A stretch of 64,000 nucleotides of DNA from Roseibium limicola (GTDB taxonomy: Bacteria > Pseudomonadota > Alphaproteobacteria > Rhizobiales > Stappiaceae). The translations under genes were made by a program, and so were the position numbers. Where the stretch lies: contig NZ_JAFLNF010000002.1 of the NCBI RefSeq assembly GCF_017313085.1, positions 682,001 to 746,000 of the forward strand, read 5' to 3'. Shown here one piece after another: positions 1-8,458 of the stretch (positions within the stretch are counted from its first letter, which is position 1; each line of letters opens with the position of its first letter). The notes under the pieces are model-generated. The model did not search any database. It saw only the letters and a program-made list of their open reading frames with translations, and was not told the origin of the DNA.

Positions 1-504
1 ACTCTGGAAACCTTCTCGATCCCGCCACAGCGGCTTGAGATCGAGGTGACGGAGAGCGTTTTTGCAAGCGACGAACACGCGATTCTCACCGCCATGAAAC
101 GCTTGAAGGATCTGGGGGTCAAAATCGCCCTCGATGACTTCGGCTCCGGCTATTCCAGTTTGAGCTACCTGAGAAAATTCCCCTTTGACACATTGAAGAT
201 CGACCGCTGCTTTCTCACAGCCTTCGACGATGGGGCCGAGGCACGCGCCATCGTCAAGACCATCATCGCCCTGGGCAAGGCGCTTGGTATGGAAATCGTC
301 GGCGAAGGTGTGGAAACGATCGAGCAGCTGGACTTCCTGCTGGAAAACGGCTGCGACAGAATTCAGGGCTATTTCATAGCCGTGCCTTTGACACGGCCGC
401 GCCTCAAGGAGTTTCTCGTCGTGCATGCCGAGGACATCGCCGCACAGAAGCATACGGCCTCAAACGCGCAGATCAGCCCAAAGGTACACAAGCTGCTGGG
501 CTAG
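1..504 (+). CDS. EAL-domain c-di-GMP phosphodiesterase, C-terminal part (5' end outside window)
   Basis: The frame is open from base 1, so only the last 167 residues are seen. They are the second half of an EAL domain, which hydrolyses cyclic di-GMP to pGpG. Visible motifs are EVTES (residues 15-19, the ELTES position), the metal-binding DDFGSGYSS (from 45), KID (66-68), the catalytic-loop Glu in VGEGVET (about 102) and the IQGYF end motif. All catalytic residues of this half are present, so the domain looks competent. The domains upstream cannot be seen. The stop codon shares the tetranucleotide CTAG with the stop of the convergent meaB gene. Confidence 0.9.
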   Translation, partial: TLETFSIPPQRLEIEVTESVFASDEHAILTAMKRLKDLGVKIALDDFGSGYSSLSYLRKFPFDTLKIDRCFLTAFDDGAEARAIVKTIIALGKALGMEIVGEGVETIEQLDFLLENGCDRIQGYFIAVPLTRPRLKEFLVVHAEDIAAQKHTASNAQISPKVHKLLG

Positions 505-1484
505 CTTTCACACGGTGAGATCCCTGCCTCGAATTCCCGGCTGAAGGCAAGAAAACGCTGGAACACGTCCTTGCCCGACAGACCCACGGGTTGATCCGGC
601 GCCGCAGGCACAGCCATCTTTTCAAGGCCAAAGCTGCCGAACCGCTGACGGATCATCTCCTCCAGCCACAGTTCCTGTTGAGCGGCCCGCAACCGGCCGA
701 CGCCCTCCACCACCTGCAGATGATGTCTGTGCCCCTCCAGAGACTGCAACAGCATGTCCAGTCCGGTCCCCTCAGTGGAGGAAATCTCGACCACAGGCAC
801 AGTCCAGGTTTTTGCCGGATCGCGCTCCGTTGACGCGCGCTTGGAGAGCGAAAGTGCGCCGTTGATATCGGCCGCCGTCCGACGTGCTGCCGGACCCAAA
901 TCCGCCTTGGTCACGGCAATCACCTGAGGCAATTCCATGATGCCGGCTTTCATGAACTGCAAACTGTCCCCCGCCCCCGGCTGCATGCACAGGCACAGGG
1001 TGTCGCAGGCCGTCGCCACCTCGCCTTCCGACTGGCCGGTGCCGACGGATTCGAGGATCACCACGTCGAAGGCTGCGCGCAGCAGGGTGACAACGGCGAG
1101 CGCATGCTCCGACAAGCCTCCCAACCGGCGGCCAGCGGCCATCGAACGCACAAAGACGTCGGCGTCGTCAGGATCTGTCTGAAGGCGTGTCCGGTCGCCC
1201 AGCAAGGCACCGCCGGTGACGCGCGAAGAGGGATCAATTGCCAGAACCGCCACCCGTTGCCCACGCTCGCGGATCCGATGGATCAAGGCCCGCGTCAGAG
1301 TGGACTTGCCAACGCCCGGCGGACCAGTCAGTCCAAGTACATGCCCCCCATCAAGGCCCAGAAGACTGTCCAGGTATCCCGCAACAGTCGCTTCCTGACC
1401 GGCCGTCTCCAGCCGGGTGATCAGGCGAGAAAGTGCCCGTTTCGATAACACGCGAAGGGCGGCCGGATCGTAGAACTCATCCAT
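501..1484 (-). CDS. meaB: Methylmalonyl-CoA mutase-associated GTPase MeaB (ArgK family)
   Basis: This is a 327-residue G3E-family P-loop GTPase. MeaB is the chaperone that protects and reloads adenosylcobalamin-dependent methylmalonyl-CoA mutase. Visible features are Walker A GPPGVGKST (about 54-61), the switch motif ESVGTGQSE (145-153) and TKAD (192-195) for guanine recognition. I chose the ATG at 1484 because AGGAGG lies 6 nt upstream; a 12-residue longer form from 1520 is possible but less likely. It lies 47 nt downstream of ppdK on the same strand and is probably co-transcribed with it. The mutase itself is not in the window. The gene ends convergently on the EAL gene within a shared CTAG. 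Confidence 0.93.
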   Translation of the reverse strand: MDEFYDPAALRVLSKRALSRLITRLETAGQEATVAGYLDSLLGLDGGHVLGLTGPPGVGKSTLTRALIHRIRERGQRVAVLAIDPSSRVTGGALLGDRTRLQTDPDDADVFVRSMAAGRRLGGLSEHALAVVTLLRAAFDVVILESVGTGQSEGEVATACDTLCLCMQPGAGDSLQFMKAGIMELPQVIAVTKADLGPAARRTAADINGALSLSKRASTERDPAKTWTVPVVEISSTEGTGLDMLLQSLEGHRHHLQVVEGVGRLRAAQQELWLEEMIRQRFGSFGLEKMAVPAAPDQPVGLSGKDVFQRFLAFSREFEAGISPCES

Positions 1485-1531
1485 GACCGCCCTCCTCATA
1501 TTTCGCGCGCTTGCCATCACGGCTGAAGCAA

Positions 1532-4195
1532 TCAGGCCTTTTTCAAGGCCGCCTGAGCGGCTGCCAGCCGGGCAATCGGCACCCGGAAGGGCGAGCAGGA
1601 TACATAGTCGAGGCCGACGCTCTCACAGAAGTGGATCGACGCCGGATCACCGCCGTGTTCCCCACAGATGCCGAGCTTGATATCTGGCCGTGTGCTGCGT
1701 CCGCGCTCAGAACCGATCTTCACCAGCTCGCCAACGCCCTCCTGATCGAGCGACACAAACGGATCCTGTTCAATCAAGCCCTTGCTCTGATACGTGCCGA
1801 GGAAAGATGACGCATCATCACGGGAAATACCGAAGGTGGTCTGGGTCAGATCGTTGGTGCCGAAAGAGAAGAACTCCGCCGACTTGGCGATTTCAGCCGC
1901 CTGCAGCGCTGCACGCGGCAACTCCACCATGGTGCCGACCTGATAATCGACCTTGGTGCCGGTTTCCGCCATCACGGCATCTGCCGTCTTGACGATGACA
2001 TCACGCACCAGATCAAGCTCACCCTTGAGCCCGACCAGCGGCACCATGATTTCCGGCACGACCGGAGAACCAGTCTCCTTGCCAGCCGCAATCGCCGCCT
2101 CAAAGATGGCTCGCGCCTGCATTTCGGCGATTTCCGGATAGGACACCAGCAGACGGCAGCCACGATGACCAAGCATCGGATTGAACTCTTCCAGAGCCAG
2201 CGCCCGCTCGCGCAGGGCATCCAGCGGCACGTTCATGGCAAGGGCCACGTCATTCAGCTCTGCAGGGGTCTTGGGCAGGAATTCATGCAACGGCGGATCG
2301 AGCAGTCGGACAGTGACCGGCAGCCCCTGCATGATAACGAAAAGCTCGGTAAAGTCCTTGCGCTGGATCGGCAACAGCTTCGACAGGGCGGAGCGACGGC
2401 CCTTCTCCGTCTCGGCGAGGATCATCTCGCGCACGGCGAGAATCCGTTCACCTTCGAAGAACATATGCTCCGTGCGGCAAAGCCCGATGCCTTCGGCGCC
2501 GAAGTTGAGCGCGACCTTGGCGTCTTGCGGGGTTTCCGCGTTGGTACGCACCTTCATCCGCCGCACTTTGTCAGCCCAGCTCATCAAGATGCCGAAGTCG
2601 CCGGACAGCGTCGGCTGCTGCATCGCCACCTGGCCGGACAGCACCTGGCCACTTGCACCATCGATGGTGATGATGTCGCCTTCCCGAAATGTCTTGCCGG
2701 CACAGGTCACGATGCCCTGACGGTAGTCAATCCGCAGCGTACCGGCGCCCGAAACACAAGGCTTTCCCATGCCACGTGCCACGACGGCGGCGTGCGAAGT
2801 CATGCCACCACGGCTGGTCAGAATGCCTTCCGCCGCATGCATGCCGTGAATGTCTTCCGGGCTGGTTTCCACCCGCACCAGAACCACCTTCTGACCGGCA
2901 GCCTTTGCAGCTTCGGCAGCATCAGACGAGAACACGATGGCGCCGGAAGCCGCGCCAGGCGACGCAGGAAGTCCGGTCGCGAAGATATCGCGCTCCGCAC
3001 TCGGGTCGATGGTCGGATGCAACAACTGATCCAGTGCCGCAGGCTCCACCCGCATCACGGCTTCTTCTTCGCCGAGCAGTCCCTCGGCAACCATGTCGAC
3101 GGCAATCTTCAGGGCAGCCTTCGCCGTGCGCTTGCCGGCACGGGTCTGCAACATCCAGAGCTTGCCTTTTTCAATGGTGAATTCCAGGTCCTGCATGTCG
3201 CGGTAATGCGCTTCCAGCTTGTCGCAGATCGTCTGGAACTCGGCGAAAGCTTCCGGCATCAAATGCTCAAGCGACGGGTTTTCAGAGCCCGCCTCGATCC
3301 GCGCAACTTCTGTAATGTCCTGTGGCGTACGAATGCCGGCAACCACATCCTCACCCTGGGCATTCACCAGAAACTCGCCATAGAGACGCTTGTCGCCCGT
3401 GGAGGGGTTGCGGGTAAAGGCAACACCGGTCGCCGATGTCTCCCCCATGTTGCCGAACACCATTGCCTGAACGTTGACGGCTGTGCCCCAGCTTGAGGGA
3501 ATGTCTTGCAGGCGACGGTAGGTCTTGGCCCGGGTCGTCTGCCAGGAGCCGAAGACGGCGCCGATCGCGCCCCACAGCTGTTCATGCGGATCCTGCGGGA
3601 AAGGCTTTTCCAGCTCCTTCTCGACCAGCGCCTTGAACGTCTCGACAATGCCGATCCACTCGTCCGGTGTAATTTCCGTGTCGAGGGAATACCCCTTGGA
3701 GGCCTTGTGATCCTCCAGCACTTCCTCGAAATCATGATGGTCCATGCCCATCACCACATCCGAGTACATCTGAATGAACCGCCGGTAGCTGTCCCAGGCA
3801 AATCGCGGATCGCCGGAGCTTTCGGCAATCGCCTTCACCGTGATGTCGTTGAGGCCAAGGTTCAGCACCGTGTCCATCATTCCGGGCATGGAGACGCGGG
3901 CCCCCGAACGCACCGAGAGCAGCAGCGGATTGGTGGTGTCGCCAAACCGGCGTCCGGTTGCGTCTCCAACAGCAGCAAGCGCCGCCTCGACATCCCCTGC
4001 CAGGCTGTCCGGATAGGACTGACCATGGTCATAATAATAGGTGCAAACTTCCGTGGTGATCGTAAAGCCTGGGGGAACCGGAAGTCCGAGATTGCTCATC
4101 TCGGCCAGATTCGCGCCTTTGCCACCCAACAGGTTCTTCATGGTTGCAGCACCGTCAGCACTGCCATTGCCGAACCTGTAGACCCACTTGGTCAT
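1532..4195 (-). CDS. ppdK: Pyruvate, phosphate dikinase
   Basis: This 887-residue protein is full length for PPDK, which interconverts pyruvate + ATP + Pi with PEP + AMP + PPi. The N-terminal ATP-grasp domain begins with GGKGANLAEM (about 24-33). The central swivelling domain has the catalytic histidine in SRGGMTSHAA (His468), with the neighbouring Thr466 at the position phosphorylated by the regulatory protein in other PPDKs. The C-terminal PEP-binding barrel has GICGEHGGDP with the acid/base Cys near 844. In alphaproteobacteria the enzyme usually supports gluconeogenic or anaplerotic flux. It heads a minus-strand unit with meaB. Its promoter must lie in the 406-bp gap shared with the divergent TPR gene. 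Confidence 0.97.
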   Translation of the reverse strand: MTKWVYRFGNGSADGAATMKNLLGGKGANLAEMSNLGLPVPPGFTITTEVCTYYYDHGQSYPDSLAGDVEAALAAVGDATGRRFGDTTNPLLLSVRSGARVSMPGMMDTVLNLGLNDITVKAIAESSGDPRFAWDSYRRFIQMYSDVVMGMDHHDFEEVLEDHKASKGYSLDTEITPDEWIGIVETFKALVEKELEKPFPQDPHEQLWGAIGAVFGSWQTTRAKTYRRLQDIPSSWGTAVNVQAMVFGNMGETSATGVAFTRNPSTGDKRLYGEFLVNAQGEDVVAGIRTPQDITEVARIEAGSENPSLEHLMPEAFAEFQTICDKLEAHYRDMQDLEFTIEKGKLWMLQTRAGKRTAKAALKIAVDMVAEGLLGEEEAVMRVEPAALDQLLHPTIDPSAERDIFATGLPASPGAASGAIVFSSDAAEAAKAAGQKVVLVRVETSPEDIHGMHAAEGILTSRGGMTSHAAVVARGMGKPCVSGAGTLRIDYRQGIVTCAGKTFREGDIITIDGASGQVLSGQVAMQQPTLSGDFGILMSWADKVRRMKVRTNAETPQDAKVALNFGAEGIGLCRTEHMFFEGERILAVREMILAETEKGRRSALSKLLPIQRKDFTELFVIMQGLPVTVRLLDPPLHEFLPKTPAELNDVALAMNVPLDALRERALALEEFNPMLGHRGCRLLVSYPEIAEMQARAIFEAAIAAGKETGSPVVPEIMVPLVGLKGELDLVRDVIVKTADAVMAETGTKVDYQVGTMVELPRAALQAAEIAKSAEFFSFGTNDLTQTTFGISRDDASSFLGTYQSKGLIEQDPFVSLDQEGVGELVKIGSERGRSTRPDIKLGICGEHGGDPASIHFCESVGLDYVSCSPFRVPIARLAAAQAALKKA

Positions 4196-4601
4196 CTATC
4201 GTCTCCGCTTGTCGCCGCCCGTCAATTCGGACGTGCCTATCAGTTTGCACTGCACATTCCTGCTATGGCGAACCTGAGGAAACAAGTCTTTTTTCGTCGT
4301 ATACGCTCTTGTACAGGTGCTTATCGGGGCACGGAGAGTCCCAGCTTTCAACGCCTTAAATCAATTTATGTCCGGCTTTTGCATTTTCCCGCTTTTCCTT
4401 GCCGGGCGGCCTTAAACAAGCCATTGTCACCGCAATACTGGACGTGAGCTGTCTAAAAGTGGCCGAAAGTGCCGCTGGACTTTGAAAATTTGTGCGACAT
4501 CCCGTCGAGAAACGTGACAATTCCAGGACTTGTCACTGTACTGCGTAGGCAGATCTGCCAGAATCGCACGCGACGGGCCCCGCATCAGAATGTGAGGTGA
4601 T
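4196..4601. other. Divergent intergenic region between ppdK and the TPR gene
   Basis: This 406-bp stretch separates two divergently transcribed genes and must carry both promoters. I see no convincing ORF, RNA gene or terminator. The only clear structure is a perfect 7-bp inverted repeat at 4514-4536, listed separately. The part around 4280-4400 is visibly richer in A/T than the flanking genes. Confidence 0.6.
4514..4536. promoter_or_regulatory. Inverted repeat GTGACAA-N9-TTGTCAC (candidate operator)
   Basis: Seen directly: a perfect 7-bp dyad with a 9-nt spacer, 65 bp upstream of the TPR-gene start. The identical arms and spacing recur at 49217-49239, directly in front of the MocR-type regulator. 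The shape (23 bp, two helical turns) fits a dimeric helix-turn-helix protein. That the MocR protein binds here is inference. Confidence 0.5.
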
Positions 4602-6410
4602 ATGGACGACCTGTGCCGAGCGACCCGGTCCTTTTTCCGCAAGACTGCATCCCTGAAAACTCTTGCCACCGCCGGCTTTCTGCTCGCCGCCGTGAGCCCC
4701 GCTGCACTGGCCCAGACCACAGCCTCCGATACGGCCACTCTGGCCCAGGAAGGCACGCCGCTCGACCTTCCGTTGACCTTGTCCGGCAGTTATCTGTCTG
4801 CCCTTCTGGCAACCGAAGCCCAGGATTATTCGCGCGCCGCCGCCTTTTACGAGGAAGCGCTGGCCGCCGACCCGCACAATCAGGTCCTGCTTCTGCGCAC
4901 CTTTCTGTTCAAGCTGGCGAATGGCGACATCCGCGAAGCCCTGAACTATGCACAGGATCTGCAAGACACCTCACCGAATGACTATATCCTCCTGCTGGCG
5001 CGGCTGACCCAGGGTGCCGATGCCCTGCTGAGCCAGCGCTATGAGGAAGCCGATGCCCTGCTGCAGACGGAAGGCACCGACGCCATGAGCGTCCTGGCCC
5101 TGGGGATTTCCAAGGCCTGGGCGGAGTTTGGCACTGGCAACACCAAGGCCGGACTGACAACTCTGGATGAGCTGGAAGGACCCGACTGGTTCACCGCTTT
5201 CACTGCAACCCATCAGGCGTTGCTGGCCTTTGCCGCCGGTGACGTTGAAACCGCGCGCACCCACATCGAGGAAGCCCACGCAGCCGACAAGGGCGCCATC
5301 CGGGTGGTCGACACCTATGCGCGCATTGTCGATGCCGCTGGCGACAAGGCCAAAGCGCTGGAAGTTCTCGATGAATACAACAAGCTTCTGCACGGTCATC
5401 CGCTTCTGGATGCAACCCGCAAGGCCATCGAAAGCGGCACCAACAAGGGCCCGCGCATAGCCACTGCCGCCCAGGGCATGGCCGAAATCCTTTACGGGCT
5501 CGGCTCGGAGATCGGGCGCGATACAGCCAGCGACCTGTCGTCAGCACTGCTGCAGCTGGCACTCTACCTCGATCCGGAAGCAGCCTTCTCTGCCGTCGCC
5601 CTGGCCAGCCAGTATGAGCGCCGAGGCCAGCCGGCCCGTGCCATCGAAGCCCTCAAGCGCGTGCCGGACGGCTCACCTCTGAAGCGTCAGGCGGAAATTC
5701 AGATCGGTCTGAATTTCAACCACATGGACAAGGTGGACGAAGCCCGCGCCCATCTCAGCGCCCTGATTGCCGCAAACCCCAATGACATCGACCCGATGAT
5801 GTCATTGGGCAACATCCTGCGCGCCCACAAGCTCTACGAAGCCTCTGAGCAAGCCTATGATCAGGCCATCGGGACATTGTCCTCGATCTCGCAGAATGAC
5901 TGGAGCCTGTTTTATTTCCGCGGCATCTGCCGCGAGCGTCTGGACAAATGGGACGCCGCAGAAGCCGACTTCCGCAAGGCACTGGAGCTGTTCCCCGAGC
6001 AGCCACATGTGCTGAACTATCTCGGTTACTCCCTTGTCGACAAGGGGATGAAGCTTGATGAAGCGCTCAACATGATCGAGACGGCTGCCAAGCTGCGCCC
6101 GAAGGACGGTTACATCATCGACAGCCTCGGCTGGGTCTACTACAAGCTCGGCCGCTATGAAGATGCCGTGGAAGAACTGGAGAGAGCCGTCGCAGTGACT
6201 CCGGCAGATCCGGTGATCAACGACCATCTGGGTGACGCCTATTGGAAAGTCGACCGCAAGCTGGAAGCCCGGTTCCAATGGAGCCATGCCCGCGATCTTG
6301 ATCCGGAGCCGGACGAGCTGCCGAAGATCCTGGAAAAGATCGCCAATGGACTGCAGCCAGCCTCCGGCCCGGATGAAGCCAAGGCTGAAACCAGCCCCAA
6401 CGGCGGCTGA
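4602..6410 (+). CDS. Secreted tetratricopeptide-repeat protein
   Basis: This is a 602-residue protein. The N-terminus has a basic stretch followed by a hydrophobic segment and an ALA|Q cleavage site near residue 37, so it is probably exported to the periplasm or membrane-anchored. The rest is helical TPR-type repeats; the clearest are in the C-terminal third, with segments such as YLGYSLVDKG, SLGWVYYKLGRYEDAVEELE and HLGDAYWK. TPR solenoids are protein-binding scaffolds, and no catalytic domain is visible. It sits 26 bp upstream of ispE on the same strand, a neighbourhood I recall from other Rhizobiales. The precise function is not known to me. Confidence 0.85.
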   Translation: MDDLCRATRSFFRKTASLKTLATAGFLLAAVSPAALAQTTASDTATLAQEGTPLDLPLTLSGSYLSALLATEAQDYSRAAAFYEEALAADPHNQVLLLRTFLFKLANGDIREALNYAQDLQDTSPNDYILLLARLTQGADALLSQRYEEADALLQTEGTDAMSVLALGISKAWAEFGTGNTKAGLTTLDELEGPDWFTAFTATHQALLAFAAGDVETARTHIEEAHAADKGAIRVVDTYARIVDAAGDKAKALEVLDEYNKLLHGHPLLDATRKAIESGTNKGPRIATAAQGMAEILYGLGSEIGRDTASDLSSALLQLALYLDPEAAFSAVALASQYERRGQPARAIEALKRVPDGSPLKRQAEIQIGLNFNHMDKVDEARAHLSALIAANPNDIDPMMSLGNILRAHKLYEASEQAYDQAIGTLSSISQNDWSLFYFRGICRERLDKWDAAEADFRKALELFPEQPHVLNYLGYSLVDKGMKLDEALNMIETAAKLRPKDGYIIDSLGWVYYKLGRYEDAVEELERAVAVTPADPVINDHLGDAYWKVDRKLEARFQWSHARDLDPEPDELPKILEKIANGLQPASGPDEAKAETSPNGG

Positions 6411-6436
6411 CCCTTTCGGCGGGCGGCACGGCACAT

Positions 6437-7381
6437 ATGACATTGGACACGACTGAAACGACATCAGGCGCGGAGGAATTCGCGCCCGCAAAGGTCAATC
6501 TGGCCCTGCACATCACCGGCCAGCGCGCCGATGGCTACCACCTGCTTGACAGTCTGGTGGTTTTTCCCAGGATCGGCGACCGGCTGACAGCCTCAAAGCA
6601 TCAGACAGCTGTTTCGCCCATGGATCAGCCATCCGCGACAGCCACTGACGCGCGCAAAGCACTCCATCTGACGCTCGAAGGCCCGTTTGGTTCTGAATTG
6701 CAGCAGACAGACAGCGCCGACAATCTGGTCATCCGCGCCTTTCAGGCCTATTGCACCGCCGTCTCCTGCAATCTGCCTGACGTTTGCCTGCGCTTGCAGA
6801 AAAACCTGCCGGTCGCCTCCGGCATCGGCGGCGGGTCGGCAGATGCTGCCGCAGCCCTTCGACTGGCCGCCCGACTGACCGGACGAAGCCTGCCGTCTCG
6901 CGACCTGCAGAAGATGGCACTCACCCTCGGCGCCGACGTACCCGTCTGCCTGACCGCCACCCCCATGCGCATGTCCGGCATCGGTGAGATACTGTCGCTC
7001 CTGCCCCCACTGCCCGCCATGGGGATGGTGCTGATCAATCCGGGTGTCGGCGTTTCCACACCCGCGATCTTCAAGGCGCTCGACCGACGTGACAATCCGC
7101 CCTTGCCGAAACTCCCCCCACGTTTTGCCGACCTGGACGGCCTGATGGCCTATCTGCAGCAGACCCGCAACGACATGCAGGAGGCAGCCGAACAGCTCTG
7201 TCCGGCGATTGCTGATGTGGTCGCCGCCCTCAACGCCCAACCGCAAACCCTGCTCGCCCGCATGTCTGGCTCCGGCGCCACCTGCTTTGCCCTTACCCGC
7301 CCCGGCACCGAAACCACCCTGGCAACCGACCTCCGGCAGGCCCATCCCTCCTGGTGGATCACCTCCGGGTTGCTCGGCTGA
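6437..7381 (+). CDS. ispE: 4-diphosphocytidyl-2-C-methyl-D-erythritol kinase
   Basis: This is a 314-residue GHMP kinase of the non-mevalonate isoprenoid pathway. It phosphorylates the 2-hydroxyl of 4-diphosphocytidyl-methylerythritol with ATP. Motif 1 (APAKVNLALHITG, then DGYHLLDSL) is at residues 16-40. The glycine-rich ATP loop PVASGIGGGSADAAA is at 125-139, and the C-terminal motif ARMSGSGATC is present. It lies close behind the TPR gene and probably shares its transcript. About 1.1 kb downstream, on the other strand, is the polyprenyl diphosphate synthase that uses products of the same pathway. Confidence 0.96.
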   Translation: MTLDTTETTSGAEEFAPAKVNLALHITGQRADGYHLLDSLVVFPRIGDRLTASKHQTAVSPMDQPSATATDARKALHLTLEGPFGSELQQTDSADNLVIRAFQAYCTAVSCNLPDVCLRLQKNLPVASGIGGGSADAAAALRLAARLTGRSLPSRDLQKMALTLGADVPVCLTATPMRMSGIGEILSLLPPLPAMGMVLINPGVGVSTPAIFKALDRRDNPPLPKLPPRFADLDGLMAYLQQTRNDMQEAAEQLCPAIADVVAALNAQPQTLLARMSGSGATCFALTRPGTETTLATDLRQAHPSWWITSGLLG

Positions 7382-7490
7382 GGCTAGGCTCTCCGCCCAA
7401 ACCGTCCCGAACGCGCCCACGCCTTGGCCCCGGGTTGGGGCAAGGCAAAGGTCTTCGCCCCCTGCACACACCCCAACGTCTCCCTCTCCT

Positions 7491-7604
7491 CCGTCATTCT
7501 CGTGCCTGACCCGAGGATACATGCCGTTCCATCGCCACGCACTCAGGCTGTGCCGAGACGTGAGGTAACGGCATGGATGCCATGGTCAAGCCATGGCATG
7601 ACGC
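7491..7604 (+). repeat. Mosaic palindromic element, copy A
   Basis: The left module (GTCATTCTCGTGCCTGACCC...) is a degenerate form of the left hairpin of copies B and C. The right module runs from GAGGTAACGGCATGG through a CCATGGTCAAGCCATGG palindrome to ATGACGC. GTCAT at the left and ATGAC at the right form inverted ends. The length is 114 bp. Confidence 0.7.
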
Positions 7605-7655
7605 AGGTGAGGAAGCCCGGTGCCGGGAAATCTAACGAAGAAACACGCCTCCGCT

Positions 7656-7739
7656 GTCCCGGCCTTGAGCCGGGACCTAACACACGCATCATATCTGCGC
7701 TTTGGCAGTGAAAGCAGATCCCGGATCTTGGTCCGGGAC
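7656..7739. repeat. Paired GTCCCGG hairpins
   Basis: Two hairpins, GTCCCGG-ccttgag-CCGGGAC at 7656-7676 and TCCCGGatcttggtCCGGGA at about 7719-7738, lie 40 nt apart. The hairpin sequence is typical of intergenic repeats in alphaproteobacterial genomes. There is no T-run after either stem, so they are not standard terminators. Confidence 0.55.
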
Positions 7740-7786
7740 GGCAGAGACGTCGGCAAACCTCAGGCATCCCGCCCCAAGCCCCCCCT

Positions 7787-7911
7787 CCGTCATCCTCGGG
7801 CTTGACCCGAGGATCCATGCCGTTCCGTTTCCACGCACTCAGGCTGTGCCGAGACGCGAGGTAACGGCATGGATGCCATGCTGGTCTTCCGTTTGGGCCA
7901 TGGCGTGACGC
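7787..7911 (+). repeat. Mosaic palindromic element, copy B
   Basis: The left module is intact: GTCATCCTCGGG, then CTTGA, then CCCGAGGATCCATGCCG. The variable middle is nearly identical to copy C. The right module GGTAACGGCATGGATGCCATG then diverges and ends GGCGTGACGC. The length is about 125 bp. Confidence 0.7.
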
Positions 7912-8000
7912 TGGGTGGGGCATATGAAGTGCCAGCGAACTTGAGAACTGCAAGCGGTAGCGCTGCTGTCCTCTGCACCGCTAAAATCGCCCACCTCTCG

Positions 8001-8045
8001 GGCTCACCGATCCCGGCTCTGCGCTTGGGCTTGGCCGGGATGACG
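8001..8045 (-). repeat. Short palindromic element (second family), inverted copy
   Basis: GGCTCACCGATCCCGG...CCGGGATGACG reads as the reverse complement of the element at 46807-46847 (GCGTCATCCCGCAC...ACCGGTGAGCC), with several substitutions in the loop. It is inverted relative to the copy at 8095-8142. Confidence 0.5.
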
Positions 8046-8094
8046 ATGGCGGGCGTTTAAGACGACAAACTCACCCTCGCACCCCACCTCTCCT

Positions 8095-8142
8095 GCGTCA
8101 TTCCGCACGCAGCGCGAGCGAAGATGCGGAACCGGTGAGCCC
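8095..8142 (+). repeat. Short palindromic element (second family)
   Basis: GCGTCATTCCGCAC, an 11-nt loop insertion, then GAAGATGCGGAACCGGTGAGCC. The same stems and right end occur at 46807-46847 without the insertion. Confidence 0.6.
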
Positions 8143-8184
8143 GCATATTCCCTTGTGTGGCACGGCGAACCTCAAGCCCCCCCT

Positions 8185-8297
8185 CCGTCATCCTCGGGCT
8201 CGACCCGAGGATCCATGCCGCTCCGTTTCCACGCACTCAGGCTGTGTCGAGACGTGAGGAAGCGGCATGGATGCCATGGTCGGGCCAAGGCAGGGCG
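8185..8297 (+). repeat. Mosaic palindromic element, copy C
   Basis: The left module and middle closely match copy B, with compensatory-looking changes in the outer arms (CATGCCGCTCC with GAAGCGGCATG, against GTTCC with GTAACGGCATG in B). The right end is degenerate, so the right border is approximate. Confidence 0.65.
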
Positions 8298-8401
8298 CGG
8301 GTGGGGAAAAGTAAAACAGCCGGAAGCCGCCACACGCAGCGCAAGCGGAGAGCCAGAAGCGGTGGGCGACGGGCCTAACCTGGGAAGCAGGCCCAAAAAG
8401 C

Positions 8402-8430
8402 AAAAAAGCCCGGCAAGGAACCGGGCTTTT
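8402..8430 (-). terminator. Bidirectional-looking terminator after the polyprenyl synthase gene
   Basis: AAAAAGCCCGG, a 7-nt loop, then CCGGGCTTTT. Read on the minus strand it lies 29 nt after the stop of the polyprenyl diphosphate synthase gene and ends in a T-run, as expected of an intrinsic terminator. Confidence 0.75.
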
Positions 8431-8458
8431 AATCAGACGTGGCGTGAAGTCAGATGAT

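Larger units (their letters stand above)
7382..8458. repeat. Gene-free island of palindromic mosaic repeats
   Basis: About 1.08 kb between ispE and the polyprenyl synthase gene carry no credible gene. They hold at least three copies of one about 115-bp element (7491, 7787 and 8185), two GTCCCGG-type hairpins (7656-7739) and two oppositely oriented copies of a shorter element (8001-8045 and 8095-8142). The small reading frames here run through repeat sequence and change frame between copies, so I do not call them. The island resembles the REP/BIME or RIME-like intergenic mosaics known in alphaproteobacteria. Confidence 0.8.

Noticed and set aside
2165-3496. A 443-codon frame antisense to ppdK
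   Set aside because: ppdK is complete and conserved through this interval.
8402-8430. Possible terminator for ispE
   Set aside because: It is a kilobase away from ispE and ideally placed for the minus-strand polyprenyl synthase gene.
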